17,998 nt of DNA from an uncultured Burkholderiales bacterium. Lineage in GTDB: Bacteria > Pseudomonadota > Gammaproteobacteria > Burkholderiales > Burkholderiaceae_C. The number at the start of each line of letters is the position of its first letter. Within the stretch, counting starts at the first letter, position 1. This document shows, piece after piece, positions 6,750 through 14,728 of this stretch. The notes below the pieces were generated by a model that saw only the letters and a list, made by a program, of their open reading frames with translations, was not told the origin of the DNA and did not search any database. Where the stretch lies: NCBI GenBank assembly GCA_903856995.1, contig CAIODK010000270.1, positions 1 through 17,998 on the forward strand, written 5' to 3'. A program made the position numbers and the translations under genes.

Positions 6750-7844
6750 CTAAGTCGCTTGTTGTGCCAACGCCCACTGCACATGCTCACGCACCACCTC
6801 GCTGGCATGCATGAGGTGGGCTTGTAGCGCCTGACGCAGGGCCGCATCATCAGCTTGACGCAGTGCATTGCCAGCAGCCACCGCCAAGTTACGCAACCAG
6901 CGTACATGGCCAATGCGGCGAATGGGGCTACCCTCGGTGTAACGCAAAAACTCTGCCTCGCTCCACGCCAACAAACGTGCCATGTTTTGGCCCACCAAGC
7001 CAGCCCGCACATCAAAGTCGGGCAAGCTCGAAGCTTGGGCAAACTTGTTCCAAGGGCAAATCAACTGGCAGTCGTCACAGCCGTAGATGTGGTTGCCCAT
7101 CAAGGGCCGCAGCGCTTCGTCGATCGCGCCGTCATGCTCAATCGTCAAGTACGAAATGCAGCGACGTGCATCCACCAAGCCCGGAGCCACGATGGCTTGT
7201 GTGGGACACACGTCGATGCATGCCGAGCACTGGCCGCAGTGGTCGGTTGTGGGTTCCGACGCAGGCAAGGCCACATTCAGAAAAATCTCACCCAAAAAGA
7301 ACATCGAACCCGCTTCGCGGTTCAGCACCAAGCTGTGCTTGCCACGCCAGCCCTGGCCGCTGCGTGTGGCCAGCTCGGCTTCGAGCACAGGGGCCGAGTC
7401 GGTGAAGGCACGGTATTCAAAACCATCCGGCTTCAAGGTATCCGCCAATAAGGCGTCCACGCCTTGCGCCAATGTGTCCAGCCGGTTGCGTAAGACCTTG
7501 TGGTAATCACGCCCTCGGGCATACACCGACACCACAGCTTCATGGGGGGTGCGCAAACGTTGCCACTCAAGGTCTTGCCAGCCCTCGGCGGTGTCGCGGG
7601 GCAGGTAGTTCATGCGGGCGGTCAGCACGCTCAGGGTGCCCGGCACCAGCTCGGCAGGACGCGCGCGCTTCATGCCGTGGCGGGACATATAGTCCATGCT
7701 GCCGTGGAAGTTTTGAGCCAGCCATTTTTGTAAATGTGGCTCTGCCGAAGACAAATCCAAAGGGGCCACCGCAATTTGAGAAAATCCCAGTGTTTGACCT
7801 AGCGCTTGAATTTGCGAGAGCAACAATTTGTAATCTAAAGCCAA
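6750..7844 (-). CDS. queG: Epoxyqueuosine reductase
   Basis: It performs the last step of queuosine synthesis in tRNA, reducing epoxyqueuosine to queuosine with cobalamin and two [4Fe-4S] clusters. The cluster ligands are in CGQCSACIDVC (Cys 203, 206, 209, 213), C229 and CDDCQLIC (Cys 256, 259, 263). Asp149 in TDSAPVLE matches the proposed general acid. The C-terminal part (about 285-360) is helical HEAT-like. The frame stays open to 7976, but I place the start at TTG 7844 (364 residues): it has AAGGA six bases upstream, the protein then begins ALDYKLLLSQI as expected, and the upstream extension lies over tsaE. A TACAAT box at 7869-7874 on this strand could be the -10 element, with no good -35. 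It is divergent from tsaE. Confidence 0.93.
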   Translation of the reverse strand: MALDYKLLLSQIQALGQTLGFSQIAVAPLDLSSAEPHLQKWLAQNFHGSMDYMSRHGMKRARPAELVPGTLSVLTARMNYLPRDTAEGWQDLEWQRLRTPHEAVVSVYARGRDYHKVLRNRLDTLAQGVDALLADTLKPDGFEYRAFTDSAPVLEAELATRSGQGWRGKHSLVLNREAGSMFFLGEIFLNVALPASEPTTDHCGQCSACIDVCPTQAIVAPGLVDARRCISYLTIEHDGAIDEALRPLMGNHIYGCDDCQLICPWNKFAQASSLPDFDVRAGLVGQNMARLLAWSEAEFLRYTEGSPIRRIGHVRWLRNLAVAAGNALRQADDAALRQALQAHLMHASEVVREHVQWALAQQAT

Positions 7845-7850
7845 CCGACA

Positions 7851-7855
7851 TCCTT
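7851..7855 (-). promoter_or_regulatory. Ribosome binding site that sets the queG start
   Basis: AAGGA on the minus strand lies six bases before TTG 7844 and is the only good site in the region, so it decides the start. Its last two bases overlap the TTG (7854-7856) proposed as the tsaE start on the other strand. Confidence 0.65.
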
Positions 7856-8327
7856 GAATAATTTGCCTATTGTAAAAACTCTTGTTTGGCCCGACGAAGC
7901 CGCTACCGCCGCGTTTGCAACGCGGCTTGCCGCCGCCTTGTCGCAGGTCAATTTGAATGCCTGCATCGCCTTGCATGGCGATTTAGGCGCGGGCAAAACC
8001 ACCTTGGTGCGTCACTTGTTACGCGCATTGGGGGTCGAGGGCCGCGTCAAAAGCCCCACCTACGCAGTCGTTGAACCTTACACCTTGCCAGCAGGCGAGG
8101 TATGGCACTTTGACTTTTACCGCTTCAGCGACCCACGCGAGTGGGAGGATGCAGGGTTTCGTGACATCTTCGCCAGTCCGGGCCTCAAGCTATGCGAATG
8201 GCCGCAAAACGCCGCAGGCGTGATGCCTACACCCGACCTAGAGCTCCACATCCAAGTGGATGATGACGCGCAACGCCACGTCCAAATCGCCGCCCTCACC
8301 GCACGTGGACAGGAGCTGCTGGGATGA
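7854..8327 (+). CDS. tsaE: tRNA t6A biosynthesis ATPase TsaE
   Basis: The 157-residue P-loop protein is the energy-coupling partner of TsaB-TsaD, which adds threonylcarbamoyl to A37 of ANN-decoding tRNAs. Walker A is HGDLGAGKTT at 41-50, SPTY is at 67-70, HFDFYR (Walker B region) at 85-90 and CEWP at 114-117. The start is uncertain: TTG 7854 and TTG 7863 are both in frame, there is no ATG nearby and no clear ribosome site. TTG 7854 gives a normal family length. A weak promoter (TTGAAT 7806-7811, 19 bases, TAATCT 7831-7836) lies inside queG. The 3' end overlaps amiC by ATGA, so translation is likely coupled. Confidence 0.93.
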   Translation: MNNLPIVKTLVWPDEAATAAFATRLAAALSQVNLNACIALHGDLGAGKTTLVRHLLRALGVEGRVKSPTYAVVEPYTLPAGEVWHFDFYRFSDPREWEDAGFRDIFASPGLKLCEWPQNAAGVMPTPDLELHIQVDDDAQRHVQIAALTARGQELLG

Positions 8328-9742
8328 GCGCGCACACGGGCATCAACCGGCGCAGTCTCTTGCAAGGCGGCTCACTCGCACTGTTGTTGGGCAGTGCCGA
8401 CATCGCATGGGGCGCCAGCATCGTGGCGGTGCGCGTGTGGCCCTCAGCGGCCTACACCCGCGTGACGATTGAGAGCGACACCGCCCTCAAAACCATCCCC
8501 ATCTTTGTCGCCAACCCCCCGCGCTTGGCGGTGGACATCGAAGGCATCGAGCTCAACCCTGCATTGAAAGAGCTAGTCGGCAAAGTGCGTTCGGACGACC
8601 CGTACATCACAGGCGTGCGCGTCGGCCAATACAGTGCCAACACGGTGCGGTTGGTCCTCGACTTGCGACGCATGGTTCAGCCCCAGGTGTTCAATCTGCT
8701 GCCCGTCAAAACAGGGAACACGCAGTACCAACACCGCTTGGTGCTTGACCTCTACCCTTCAGAGGTGGCCGACCCACTGGAGGCCTTGATCGTGGACAAG
8801 CTCAAAGGTGGCAATGCCTATAACTCGCCGTCCATGACGGCCACACCGACGCCCCCGCCGGCCTCCAAAATTGGGACCTATGCCGATCCTGTGGGCGATT
8901 TGATGGCGAATCAAAACCGCAAGCCTGAACCGCCCACCCCTGCAGCCTCTGTCGCGTCAGCCCCCATCACCACGGCCGCATCGGTCGCACAAACCAGTCA
9001 AGACGGTGAGCGCTACATCATCGTGGCCCTAGACCCAGGCCATGGTGGCGAAGACCCTGGGGCGATTGGCCCACGTGGCACCAAAGAAAAAGACGTGGTG
9101 TTGCAAATCGCCCGCCGCATGCGCGATCGAATCAACAGCACCGTCATCAAAACCAAGCATGGCAACTTGCCGATGCGGGCCTACCTCACGCGCGACGCAG
9201 ACTTCTTTGTGCCACTCAACCAACGGGTTGAAAAAGCCCGCCGCGTTCAGGCCGACTTGTTTGTGAGCCTCCATGCCGACGCCTTCCTCACACCTGACGC
9301 ACGAGGGGCCAGCGTGTTCGCCCTGAGCCAGGGCGCTGCATCGAGCGCACAAGCGCGCTGGATGGCCAAACAAGAAAACCGTGCCGACTTGGTCGGTGGC
9401 TTGAACATCAAAACCCAAGATGCCGCGGTACAACGCGCCCTGCTGGACATGAGCACCACCGCGCAAATCAACGACAGTTTGAAGCTCGGCAGCGAGATGT
9501 TGGGGCAAATCCGTCGCATCGGGAAATTGCACAAACCACGGGTCGAACAGGCTGGCTTTGCCGTGCTCAAAGCGCCCGATATCCCCAGCGTGCTGGTTGA
9601 AACAGCATTCATTAGCAACCCCGATGAGGAAGCCCGCTTGCTCAGCGACAGCTACCAAAACGAACTCGCCAACGCACTGATGAAAAGCATCGAACGCTAC
9701 TTCTCGCGCAACCCGCCATTGGCACGCACACGCAACACCTAA
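8324..9742 (+). CDS. amiC: N-acetylmuramoyl-L-alanine amidase, Tat-exported
   Basis: The 472-residue enzyme removes stem peptides from peptidoglycan and splits the septum in cell division. NRRSLLQGGSLALLLG at 8-23 is a twin-arginine signal, as in E. coli AmiA/AmiC. An AMIN septal-targeting domain covers about 32-145, followed by a Pro/Ala-rich linker (about 165-225). The Amidase_3 catalytic domain spans about 231-463. Zinc ligands are His240 (DPGHGG), Glu255 (GTKEKD) and His317 (SLHAD), with catalytic Glu426 in VLVETAFISN. The AMIN-plus-Amidase_3 layout and Tat signal favour AmiC over AmiB. It overlaps tsaE by four bases, matching the tsaE-amidase-mutL order known from many proteobacteria. 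Confidence 0.93.
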   Translation: MSAHTGINRRSLLQGGSLALLLGSADIAWGASIVAVRVWPSAAYTRVTIESDTALKTIPIFVANPPRLAVDIEGIELNPALKELVGKVRSDDPYITGVRVGQYSANTVRLVLDLRRMVQPQVFNLLPVKTGNTQYQHRLVLDLYPSEVADPLEALIVDKLKGGNAYNSPSMTATPTPPPASKIGTYADPVGDLMANQNRKPEPPTPAASVASAPITTAASVAQTSQDGERYIIVALDPGHGGEDPGAIGPRGTKEKDVVLQIARRMRDRINSTVIKTKHGNLPMRAYLTRDADFFVPLNQRVEKARRVQADLFVSLHADAFLTPDARGASVFALSQGAASSAQARWMAKQENRADLVGGLNIKTQDAAVQRALLDMSTTAQINDSLKLGSEMLGQIRRIGKLHKPRVEQAGFAVLKAPDIPSVLVETAFISNPDEEARLLSDSYQNELANALMKSIERYFSRNPPLARTRNT

Positions 9743-9748
9743 ATCGAC

Positions 9749-10000
9749 ATGACAGACACACCTGACCAACCCAAGAACCCCATGCACGGCATGACGCTAG
9801 AGAAAATCGTCACCGAGTTGGCGGACTTTTATGGCTGGGAAGGTTTGGGCGAGCGCATCAACATCCGTTGCTTCACGCATGACCCAAGCGTGGGCTCAAG
9901 TTTGAAGTTTTTACGCAAAACACCTTGGGCACGCGACAAGGTGGAGAGTTTGTACCTGTTCATGCTGCGCGACATGCGCCGTGCAGACCGAGGCTTTTAA
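9749..10000 (+). CDS. VF530 / DUF2132 family small protein
   Basis: The 83-residue protein matches the VF530 family as I remember it: HGMTLEKIVTEL at 13-24, YGWEGLGERINIRCF at 28-42, DPSVGSSLKFLRKTPWAR at 45-62, then a short helix with KVESLYL. The family has a small helical fold and was proposed to bind DNA; its physiological role is unknown. The gene begins six bases after the amiC stop on the same strand, so it should be co-transcribed with tsaE-amiC. It is convergent with dedA, 3 bp apart. There is no distinct ribosome site before the ATG. Confidence 0.85.
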   Translation: MTDTPDQPKNPMHGMTLEKIVTELADFYGWEGLGERINIRCFTHDPSVGSSLKFLRKTPWARDKVESLYLFMLRDMRRADRGF

Positions 10001-10016
10001 ACCTCAGGCTTGAGGT
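10001..10016. other. Short hairpin between the VF530 gene and dedA
   Basis: ACCTCA and TGAGGT form a 6-bp stem around a 4-base loop, between the convergent stops and overlapping the dedA stop codon. A short T-run follows only on the minus strand. It may be a weak terminator for dedA; evidence is slight. Confidence 0.3.
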
Positions 10017-10657
10017 GCACGTGAGGCTTTCCACGAGCCATAGGCCGCCAAAGCGCCTGGCACCAAGATCAAACCCCAAATGATTTTTTCGAGGTTGGAC
10101 TTCACCCAAGGAATGTTGCCAAAGAAGTAACCCGCTGTCACGATGCTGCCCACCCACAAGGCGCCACCGGTGACGTCAAAGAAGGTGAATTTGCGGCGTG
10201 TCATCTGGGCCACACCCGCAACAAACGGTGCAAAGGTGCGCACAAAAGGCATGAAGCGGGCGGCCACCAAGGTGACACCGCCGTAGCGCTCGTAAAACGC
10301 ATGGGCTTGGTCAAAGGCACGTCGGTTGAAAAACCGAGAGTCCTCCCAGGCGAACACTTTATGACCCAAGTAGCGCCCTATCGTGTAATTGGTTTGATTG
10401 CCGGCCACTGCGGCGGTCAGCAGCAAGGCCATGGACAGTCCATAGTCCATCAAGCCCACGCCACACATGGCGCCCACCACGAACAGCAACGAGTCGCCAG
10501 GCAAGAAGGGCATCACGACCAAACCTGTCTCCACAAAGATGATGAGGAACAGCAAGGCATAGACCCAAGTGCCGTTGTTTGTCACGAAGACCTCTAAGTG
10601 ACGGTCGATGTGCAAGATGAAGTCGATCAAGAAAGTAATAAGTTCCATAGCGGGCAT
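10004..10657 (-). CDS. DedA-family membrane protein
   Basis: The 217-residue inner-membrane protein belongs to the DedA (SNARE-associated/VTT) family, linked to flipping of undecaprenyl phosphate or phosphatidylethanolamine and to proton-motive-force homeostasis. Landmarks are FVETGLVVMPFLPGDSLLF at 41-59 (acidic Glu43 and Asp55), YTIGRYLG at 91-98, and AARFMPFVRTFAPFVAG at 132-148 (Arg134 and Arg140). These are the charged re-entrant residues expected for active members. Among in-frame starts, ATG 10657 (MPAMELITF) has AGGGG eight bases upstream. ATG 10648 and a start at 10699 lack one, and the latter would overlap mutL. It is the only gene of the tsaE-to-miaA stretch on the minus strand and is divergent from mutL. 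Confidence 0.9.
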   Translation of the reverse strand: MPAMELITFLIDFILHIDRHLEVFVTNNGTWVYALLFLIIFVETGLVVMPFLPGDSLLFVVGAMCGVGLMDYGLSMALLLTAAVAGNQTNYTIGRYLGHKVFAWEDSRFFNRRAFDQAHAFYERYGGVTLVAARFMPFVRTFAPFVAGVAQMTRRKFTFFDVTGGALWVGSIVTAGYFFGNIPWVKSNLEKIIWGLILVPGALAAYGSWKASRAPQA

Positions 10658-10669
10658 TATCTCAGCCCC

Positions 10670-10675
10670 TAAAAT
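10670..10675 (+). promoter_or_regulatory. Possible -10 box for a near-leaderless mutL transcript
   Basis: TAAAAT lies six bases before the mutL GTG, so transcription from it would begin at or next to the start codon. No convincing -35 box is found 15-19 bases upstream, and no Shine-Dalgarno precedes the GTG. This is inference from spacing only. Confidence 0.25.
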
Positions 10676-10681
10676 GGGTCT

Positions 10682-12568
10682 GTGCACCCAGCTACTCAAC
10701 CCCTACGCGCGATCCGCGAACTCCCAGACGAACTCATCAGCCAAATCGCCGCTGGCGAAGTGGTGGAACGCCCTGCCTCGGTGGTGCGCGAGCTAGTAGA
10801 CAACGCGCTCGACGCAGGCGCCACACACATCACCTTGCGCTTGCTCGCCGGCGGTGTGCGCCTGATCAGCGTAGAAGACAACGGCGTGGGCATACCAGCC
10901 GCTGAGCTGCCCGTGGCATTGAAACGTCATGCGACCAGCAAAATCACCAGCCTGACCGAATTGGAATCGGTGGGGACGATGGGCTTCAGGGGCGAGGCGC
11001 TGGCCGCCATTCAGTCTGTCTCCGAGCTTTCGGTGCTCTCACGCACGGCCTCACAAGACAACGCCATGCTGCTGGATGGACAAAGCGGTGAGCTGCAGCC
11101 CGCTGCGCGCGCCCAAGGTACCACCGTCGAGGTGAAAGAACTGTTTTACAGCACGCCGGCCCGCCGAAAATTTCTAAAAACCGACAACACCGAGCTGGCC
11201 CACTGCGTGGAGGCGGTGCGCCGCCATGCTTTGACGCGCCCCGAAGTGGGCTTTGCGATATGGCATGAAGGTAAGTTGGTCGAGCAGTGGCGCGCACAAA
11301 CCGTGGATGCGACTTCTGGCGAAGACCTCAACCTGCAACACCAGCGCGCCCTCGATCGCCGCTTAGCCGACGTGTTGGGCGATGATTTTTTAGAGAACTC
11401 AGTCGCCGTGCATTACCAGTCTGGCAATGTCACAGTCATCGGGCGCGCAGGCATTCCAGACGCAGCGCGCGCACGTGCCGACCACCAGTTCTCCTATGTG
11501 AACGGCCGGTATGTGCGCGACAAAGTGGTAACCCACGCCGCCCGCAGCGCCTATGAAGACGTGTTGCACGGCCACCGCCAACCGGTGTACGCGTTGTATG
11601 TGGAGATTGAACCCACACGCGTGGATGTGAATGTCCACCCCACCAAGATCGAGGTGCGCTTTCGCGACGGACGCGAAGTGCACCAAGCTGTGCGCCATGC
11701 CGTAGAGAACGCCTTGGCTGTGCCGCGCGCCAACCTGATCATGGCCAACGCCTTACAAAACCATGAGCTGCCCATGGCAGGAACACAGGCACAACCCGCT
11801 TGGCCATCTGCCAATTGGCAACAAGCAGCTATGCCATTAGCAGGCAATCGGGTGTCAGATCTGGGAGCCTTGTGGCAGCCCTCACCCCGCCACGGATTGC
11901 CAGCACAAGAGCAAAGCGAACAAGCCTTCGTGCCCGACCAAGTTCATGCGACCCCCCCCTCATTGCAAGATGCCGCACCAGAGACCTGGCCACTTGGCAA
12001 AGCCCTCGCACAACTGCACGGCGTGTACATCTTGGCTGAAAACACACACGGTTTGGTACTGGTCGACATGCATGCCGCGCACGAACGCATCGTGTACGAA
12101 CAACTCAAAACACAAATCGATGCGCAACACGTCAGCAGCCAACCGCTGTTGATCCCAGCCACCTTCCCAGCCAGTGCACAAGAAGTGGCAACCGCCGAGT
12201 CGTGCGCCGAAGCTTTGCAAGAACTGGGTTTAGAAATTTCTACGCTGTCGAGCAAAACCTTGGCGGTGCGTGCTGTGCCAAGCACCTTGGCGCAAGGTGA
12301 TGCCGTTGCCTTAGCGCGCAGCGTGTTGGCCGAACTGTCTCAACATGACGCCAGCACCGTGGTGCAACGTGCGCGCAACGAGCTGCTGGCCACCATGGCC
12401 TGCCACGGCGCGGTACGTGCCAATCGCAAGCTCACAATTGACGAGATGAACGGCTTGCTACGTCAGATGGAAGTGACCGAACGCTCCGACCAATGCAACC
12501 ATGGTCGTCCAACTTGGCGCCAGTTGTCGATGCGTGAACTTGATGCGCTGTTTTTACGCGGTCGTTGA
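10682..12568 (+). CDS. mutL: DNA mismatch repair protein MutL
   Basis: The 628-residue protein links MutS mismatch recognition to strand incision and excision. The GHKL ATPase domain shows ELVDNALDAGAT (37-48), EDNGVGIP (65-72), RHATSKI (82-88) and TMGFRGEALAAI (99-110). The ATP-lid region with STPARRKFLK and the transducer segment VNVHPTKIEVRF follow. After a variable linker, the C-terminal domain has DMHAAHERIVYE at 462-473, matching the endonuclease motif DQHA-x2-E-x4-E with Met for Gln. ACHGAVRAN begins at 573 and CNHGRP lies at 605-610. MutL here should therefore be a latent metal-dependent nickase, unlike E. coli MutL. The start is GTG 10682, which gives MHPATQPLRAI; there is no ribosome site. 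It overlaps the next gene by one base (TGATG). Confidence 0.96.
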   Translation: MHPATQPLRAIRELPDELISQIAAGEVVERPASVVRELVDNALDAGATHITLRLLAGGVRLISVEDNGVGIPAAELPVALKRHATSKITSLTELESVGTMGFRGEALAAIQSVSELSVLSRTASQDNAMLLDGQSGELQPAARAQGTTVEVKELFYSTPARRKFLKTDNTELAHCVEAVRRHALTRPEVGFAIWHEGKLVEQWRAQTVDATSGEDLNLQHQRALDRRLADVLGDDFLENSVAVHYQSGNVTVIGRAGIPDAARARADHQFSYVNGRYVRDKVVTHAARSAYEDVLHGHRQPVYALYVEIEPTRVDVNVHPTKIEVRFRDGREVHQAVRHAVENALAVPRANLIMANALQNHELPMAGTQAQPAWPSANWQQAAMPLAGNRVSDLGALWQPSPRHGLPAQEQSEQAFVPDQVHATPPSLQDAAPETWPLGKALAQLHGVYILAENTHGLVLVDMHAAHERIVYEQLKTQIDAQHVSSQPLLIPATFPASAQEVATAESCAEALQELGLEISTLSSKTLAVRAVPSTLAQGDAVALARSVLAELSQHDASTVVQRARNELLATMACHGAVRANRKLTIDEMNGLLRQMEVTERSDQCNHGRPTWRQLSMRELDALFLRGR

Positions 12569-13752
12569 TGTCACCTACTCGCATTATTTTTTTACTGTCA
12601 CTGTTGCTGGGCATCCAACCCGTTGCCACCGATTTGTATTTGCCCGCACTCCCAGCGATCAAGGCAGAGTTTGGCGCTGAGCTCTCACAGGTGCAGCTCA
12701 CCCTGAGTGCCTTGCTGCTGGCTTTTGGCACATCGCAATTGGTGTGGGGACCGCTGTCCGACCGCTTTGGACGCAAACCGATTTTGTTGTGTGGGCTGAG
12801 CGCCTTCACCTTGGCAGGTTTGGGCTGCGTGATGTCCAACAGCATGCTGGAGTTAATTGTGTGGCGGGCCCTGCAAGGGGCCGCCATGGGCGCAGTGGTG
12901 ATGTGTGCGCGCGCCATTGTGCGCGACCTCTACACACCCGAAACCGGGGCGGGCGTGATGTCCAAAGCCCTGACAGGCCTAGCCTTCTTGGCTTGTGCCA
13001 GCGCCCCCTTGGGCGGCTTGCTCACCGACCTATGGAGCTGGCATGCGGCCCTTGTTTTGGTGATGGGTTTTGGTGCCATCACGCTCACGTTCGTCGCTTT
13101 GCAGTTCAAAGAAACCGTGCACCGCAAAAATCCACAGGCGTTGCGGCTCCGTGTATTGGCGCACACGTGGTGGTATATCGTGCGTCACCCCACCTTCGTG
13201 GCGTTCTCGTGTGTGTCGATAGCGTCCTATGGTGGCTTATTCACATTCTTAGCATCATCGTCTTTTGTCTTTATCGGGCTGCTTGACCTGGCACGCTGGC
13301 AATACAGCCTGCTGCTTTTCTCGATGGCATTTACTTATTTGCTGGGCACCTTGCTCTGCCGCCGTTTGTTGCGGCGCTTTGGTGTACCCCAAACAGTTGC
13401 GCTGGGCGGCATGTTCAGTTTGCTGGGGGGGTGTTTGATGGCCTTGAACGTATGGCTTGGCTGGCAAAGCGTACTGAGCCTGATGGGCCCCTTCTACTTG
13501 TTCGTGTTGGGCCATGGCATTCATCAACCTTGCGGCCAGAGTGGTGCCGTCGGACCTTTCCCCAAAGCGGCCGGAGCGGCCTCTGCTTTGGGTGGTTTCT
13601 TGATGATGCTGATCGCATTCCTCACCGGTTTATGGCTTGGCGTCGCCAAGGACGGTTCGGCTTTGCCGATGGCGCAGAGCATCGCGTTTTGGTCTGTCGC
13701 GACGGCCCTGTCGGCTTGGCTGGTGTTACGCCGTGGCGGTCCCCGTGTCTGA
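12568..13752 (+). CDS. Bcr/CflA-type MFS drug/solute efflux transporter
   Basis: The 394-residue, 12-helix major facilitator is a proton-coupled exporter. TDLYLPALP at 21-29 in the first helix region is typical of the Bcr/CflA (DHA1) group. Motif A between helices 2 and 3 is GPLSDRFGRKPIL at 61-73. RALQGAAMGA and RAIVRDLY, about 90-120, fit the helix 4 region. The substrate is unknown; family members export bicyclomycin, chloramphenicol, sulfonamides or cysteine. ATG 12568 shares its A with the mutL stop codon, so translation is probably coupled; a TTG one codon earlier is also in frame. The 3' end overlaps miaA by eight bases. Base composition matches the neighbours, so it is not a recent arrival. 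Confidence 0.9.
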   Translation: MSPTRIIFLLSLLLGIQPVATDLYLPALPAIKAEFGAELSQVQLTLSALLLAFGTSQLVWGPLSDRFGRKPILLCGLSAFTLAGLGCVMSNSMLELIVWRALQGAAMGAVVMCARAIVRDLYTPETGAGVMSKALTGLAFLACASAPLGGLLTDLWSWHAALVLVMGFGAITLTFVALQFKETVHRKNPQALRLRVLAHTWWYIVRHPTFVAFSCVSIASYGGLFTFLASSSFVFIGLLDLARWQYSLLLFSMAFTYLLGTLLCRRLLRRFGVPQTVALGGMFSLLGGCLMALNVWLGWQSVLSLMGPFYLFVLGHGIHQPCGQSGAVGPFPKAAGAASALGGFLMMLIAFLTGLWLGVAKDGSALPMAQSIAFWSVATALSAWLVLRRGGPRV

Positions 13753-14728
13753 TGCACAACGGCTTGATGCGCTGGCCTTGGTCGGCCCGACGGCCAGTGG
13801 CAAAACAGCGGCCGCCTTAGCGATTGCGCAGCAATGGCCGGTTGAAATAATCAGCATTGATTCAGCCTTGGTCTACCGCGGCATGGATATCGGCACGGCC
13901 AAACCTACGGCCAACGAGTTGGCGCAAGTGCCGCACCACCTGATCAATATTCGTGATCCGTTGCAGGCTTACAGCGCGGCTGAATTTTCACGCGATGCCA
14001 TGGCCCTGATGGCCGAGATTCGCGCACGCGGCAAGCTCCCACTGCTCGTCGGTGGCACCATGCTCTACCTCAAAGCCCTGCGCGATGGGATTGACGACCT
14101 ACCCACCGCACAACCTACCTTGCGCGCTGAGATTGAGCAACAAGCCCTCGCCTTGGGTTGGCCTGCCCTGCATGCCGAACTAGCGATCGTCGACGCCATC
14201 ACTGCCGCACGCCTCGCACCCAACGATGCCCAACGTATTTCACGTGCCCTAGAGGTGTGGCGCGTGAGTGGCAAGCCGTTGTCGCAGTGGTTTGCAGAAG
14301 GAAATGCCACCCGAGCCGCGCAACCGTCACTGCACATGCCGCTGCTGTCGCTCGAACCCGTCGAACGCGCGTGGCTGCATGCGCGCGTGGCGCAACGCTT
14401 TGACCTCATGTTTGCTGATGGCTTCTTGCAAGAAGTTCAAGCCCTGCGTTCACGTGGCGACTTGCACCTGGACTTGCCCAGTATGCGCTGTGTAGGTTAC
14501 CGCCAAGCGTGGGAGTTACTGGACCAGGCCGAGGCCACGGGGGCAGTACCGGAAAGCATCTTTGCGAAGCTGCAAGAGTTAGGTGTAGCTGCAACGCGGC
14601 AATTAGCCAAACGTCAACTCACGTGGCTAAGAGGGATGAACGAACGCATCATCATCCCATGCGATGCGCCCGATGCTTTGGCTCAAACACTGGCCGCCGT
14701 TGAACGGCTTACTGCAAAGACTCTTTGA
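13745..14728 (+). CDS. miaA: tRNA dimethylallyltransferase MiaA
   Basis: It transfers the dimethylallyl group to N6 of A37 in tRNAs reading UNN codons, the first step to ms2i6A. The P-loop is GPTASGKT at 14-21, followed by IDSALVYRGMDIGTAKP (38-54), PHHLINIRDP (63-72), LVGGTMLYLKAL (101-112) and DAQRISRALEVWR (about 159-171). A C-terminal CVGYRQAWE segment is also present. The frame is open from 13637, but residues before GTG 13745 are a shadow of the MFS gene. GTG 13745 gives MSDAQRLDALALVGPTASGKT and 327 residues, near the usual length. It overlaps the MFS gene by eight bases. hfq, which follows miaA in E. coli, is not present downstream. Confidence 0.95.
   Translation: MSDAQRLDALALVGPTASGKTAAALAIAQQWPVEIISIDSALVYRGMDIGTAKPTANELAQVPHHLINIRDPLQAYSAAEFSRDAMALMAEIRARGKLPLLVGGTMLYLKALRDGIDDLPTAQPTLRAEIEQQALALGWPALHAELAIVDAITAARLAPNDAQRISRALEVWRVSGKPLSQWFAEGNATRAAQPSLHMPLLSLEPVERAWLHARVAQRFDLMFADGFLQEVQALRSRGDLHLDLPSMRCVGYRQAWELLDQAEATGAVPESIFAKLQELGVAATRQLAKRQLTWLRGMNERIIIPCDAPDALAQTLAAVERLTAKTL

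Noticed and set aside
7845..7976. Upstream extension of queG by 44 codons
   Set aside because: The extension is antisense to the tsaE coding region and looks non-protein-like; TTG 7844 has a good ribosome site.
9029..9787. A 252-codon open frame on the minus strand opposite amiC
   Set aside because: It lies wholly over the conserved amidase domain and shows no family features.
10658..10699. Upstream extension of dedA to 10699
   Set aside because: It would overlap the mutL start, and the ribosome site AGGGG is placed for ATG 10657.
13637..13744. Upstream extension of miaA
   Set aside because: These residues are an out-of-frame reading of the MFS 3' end; MiaA homology starts after GTG 13745.
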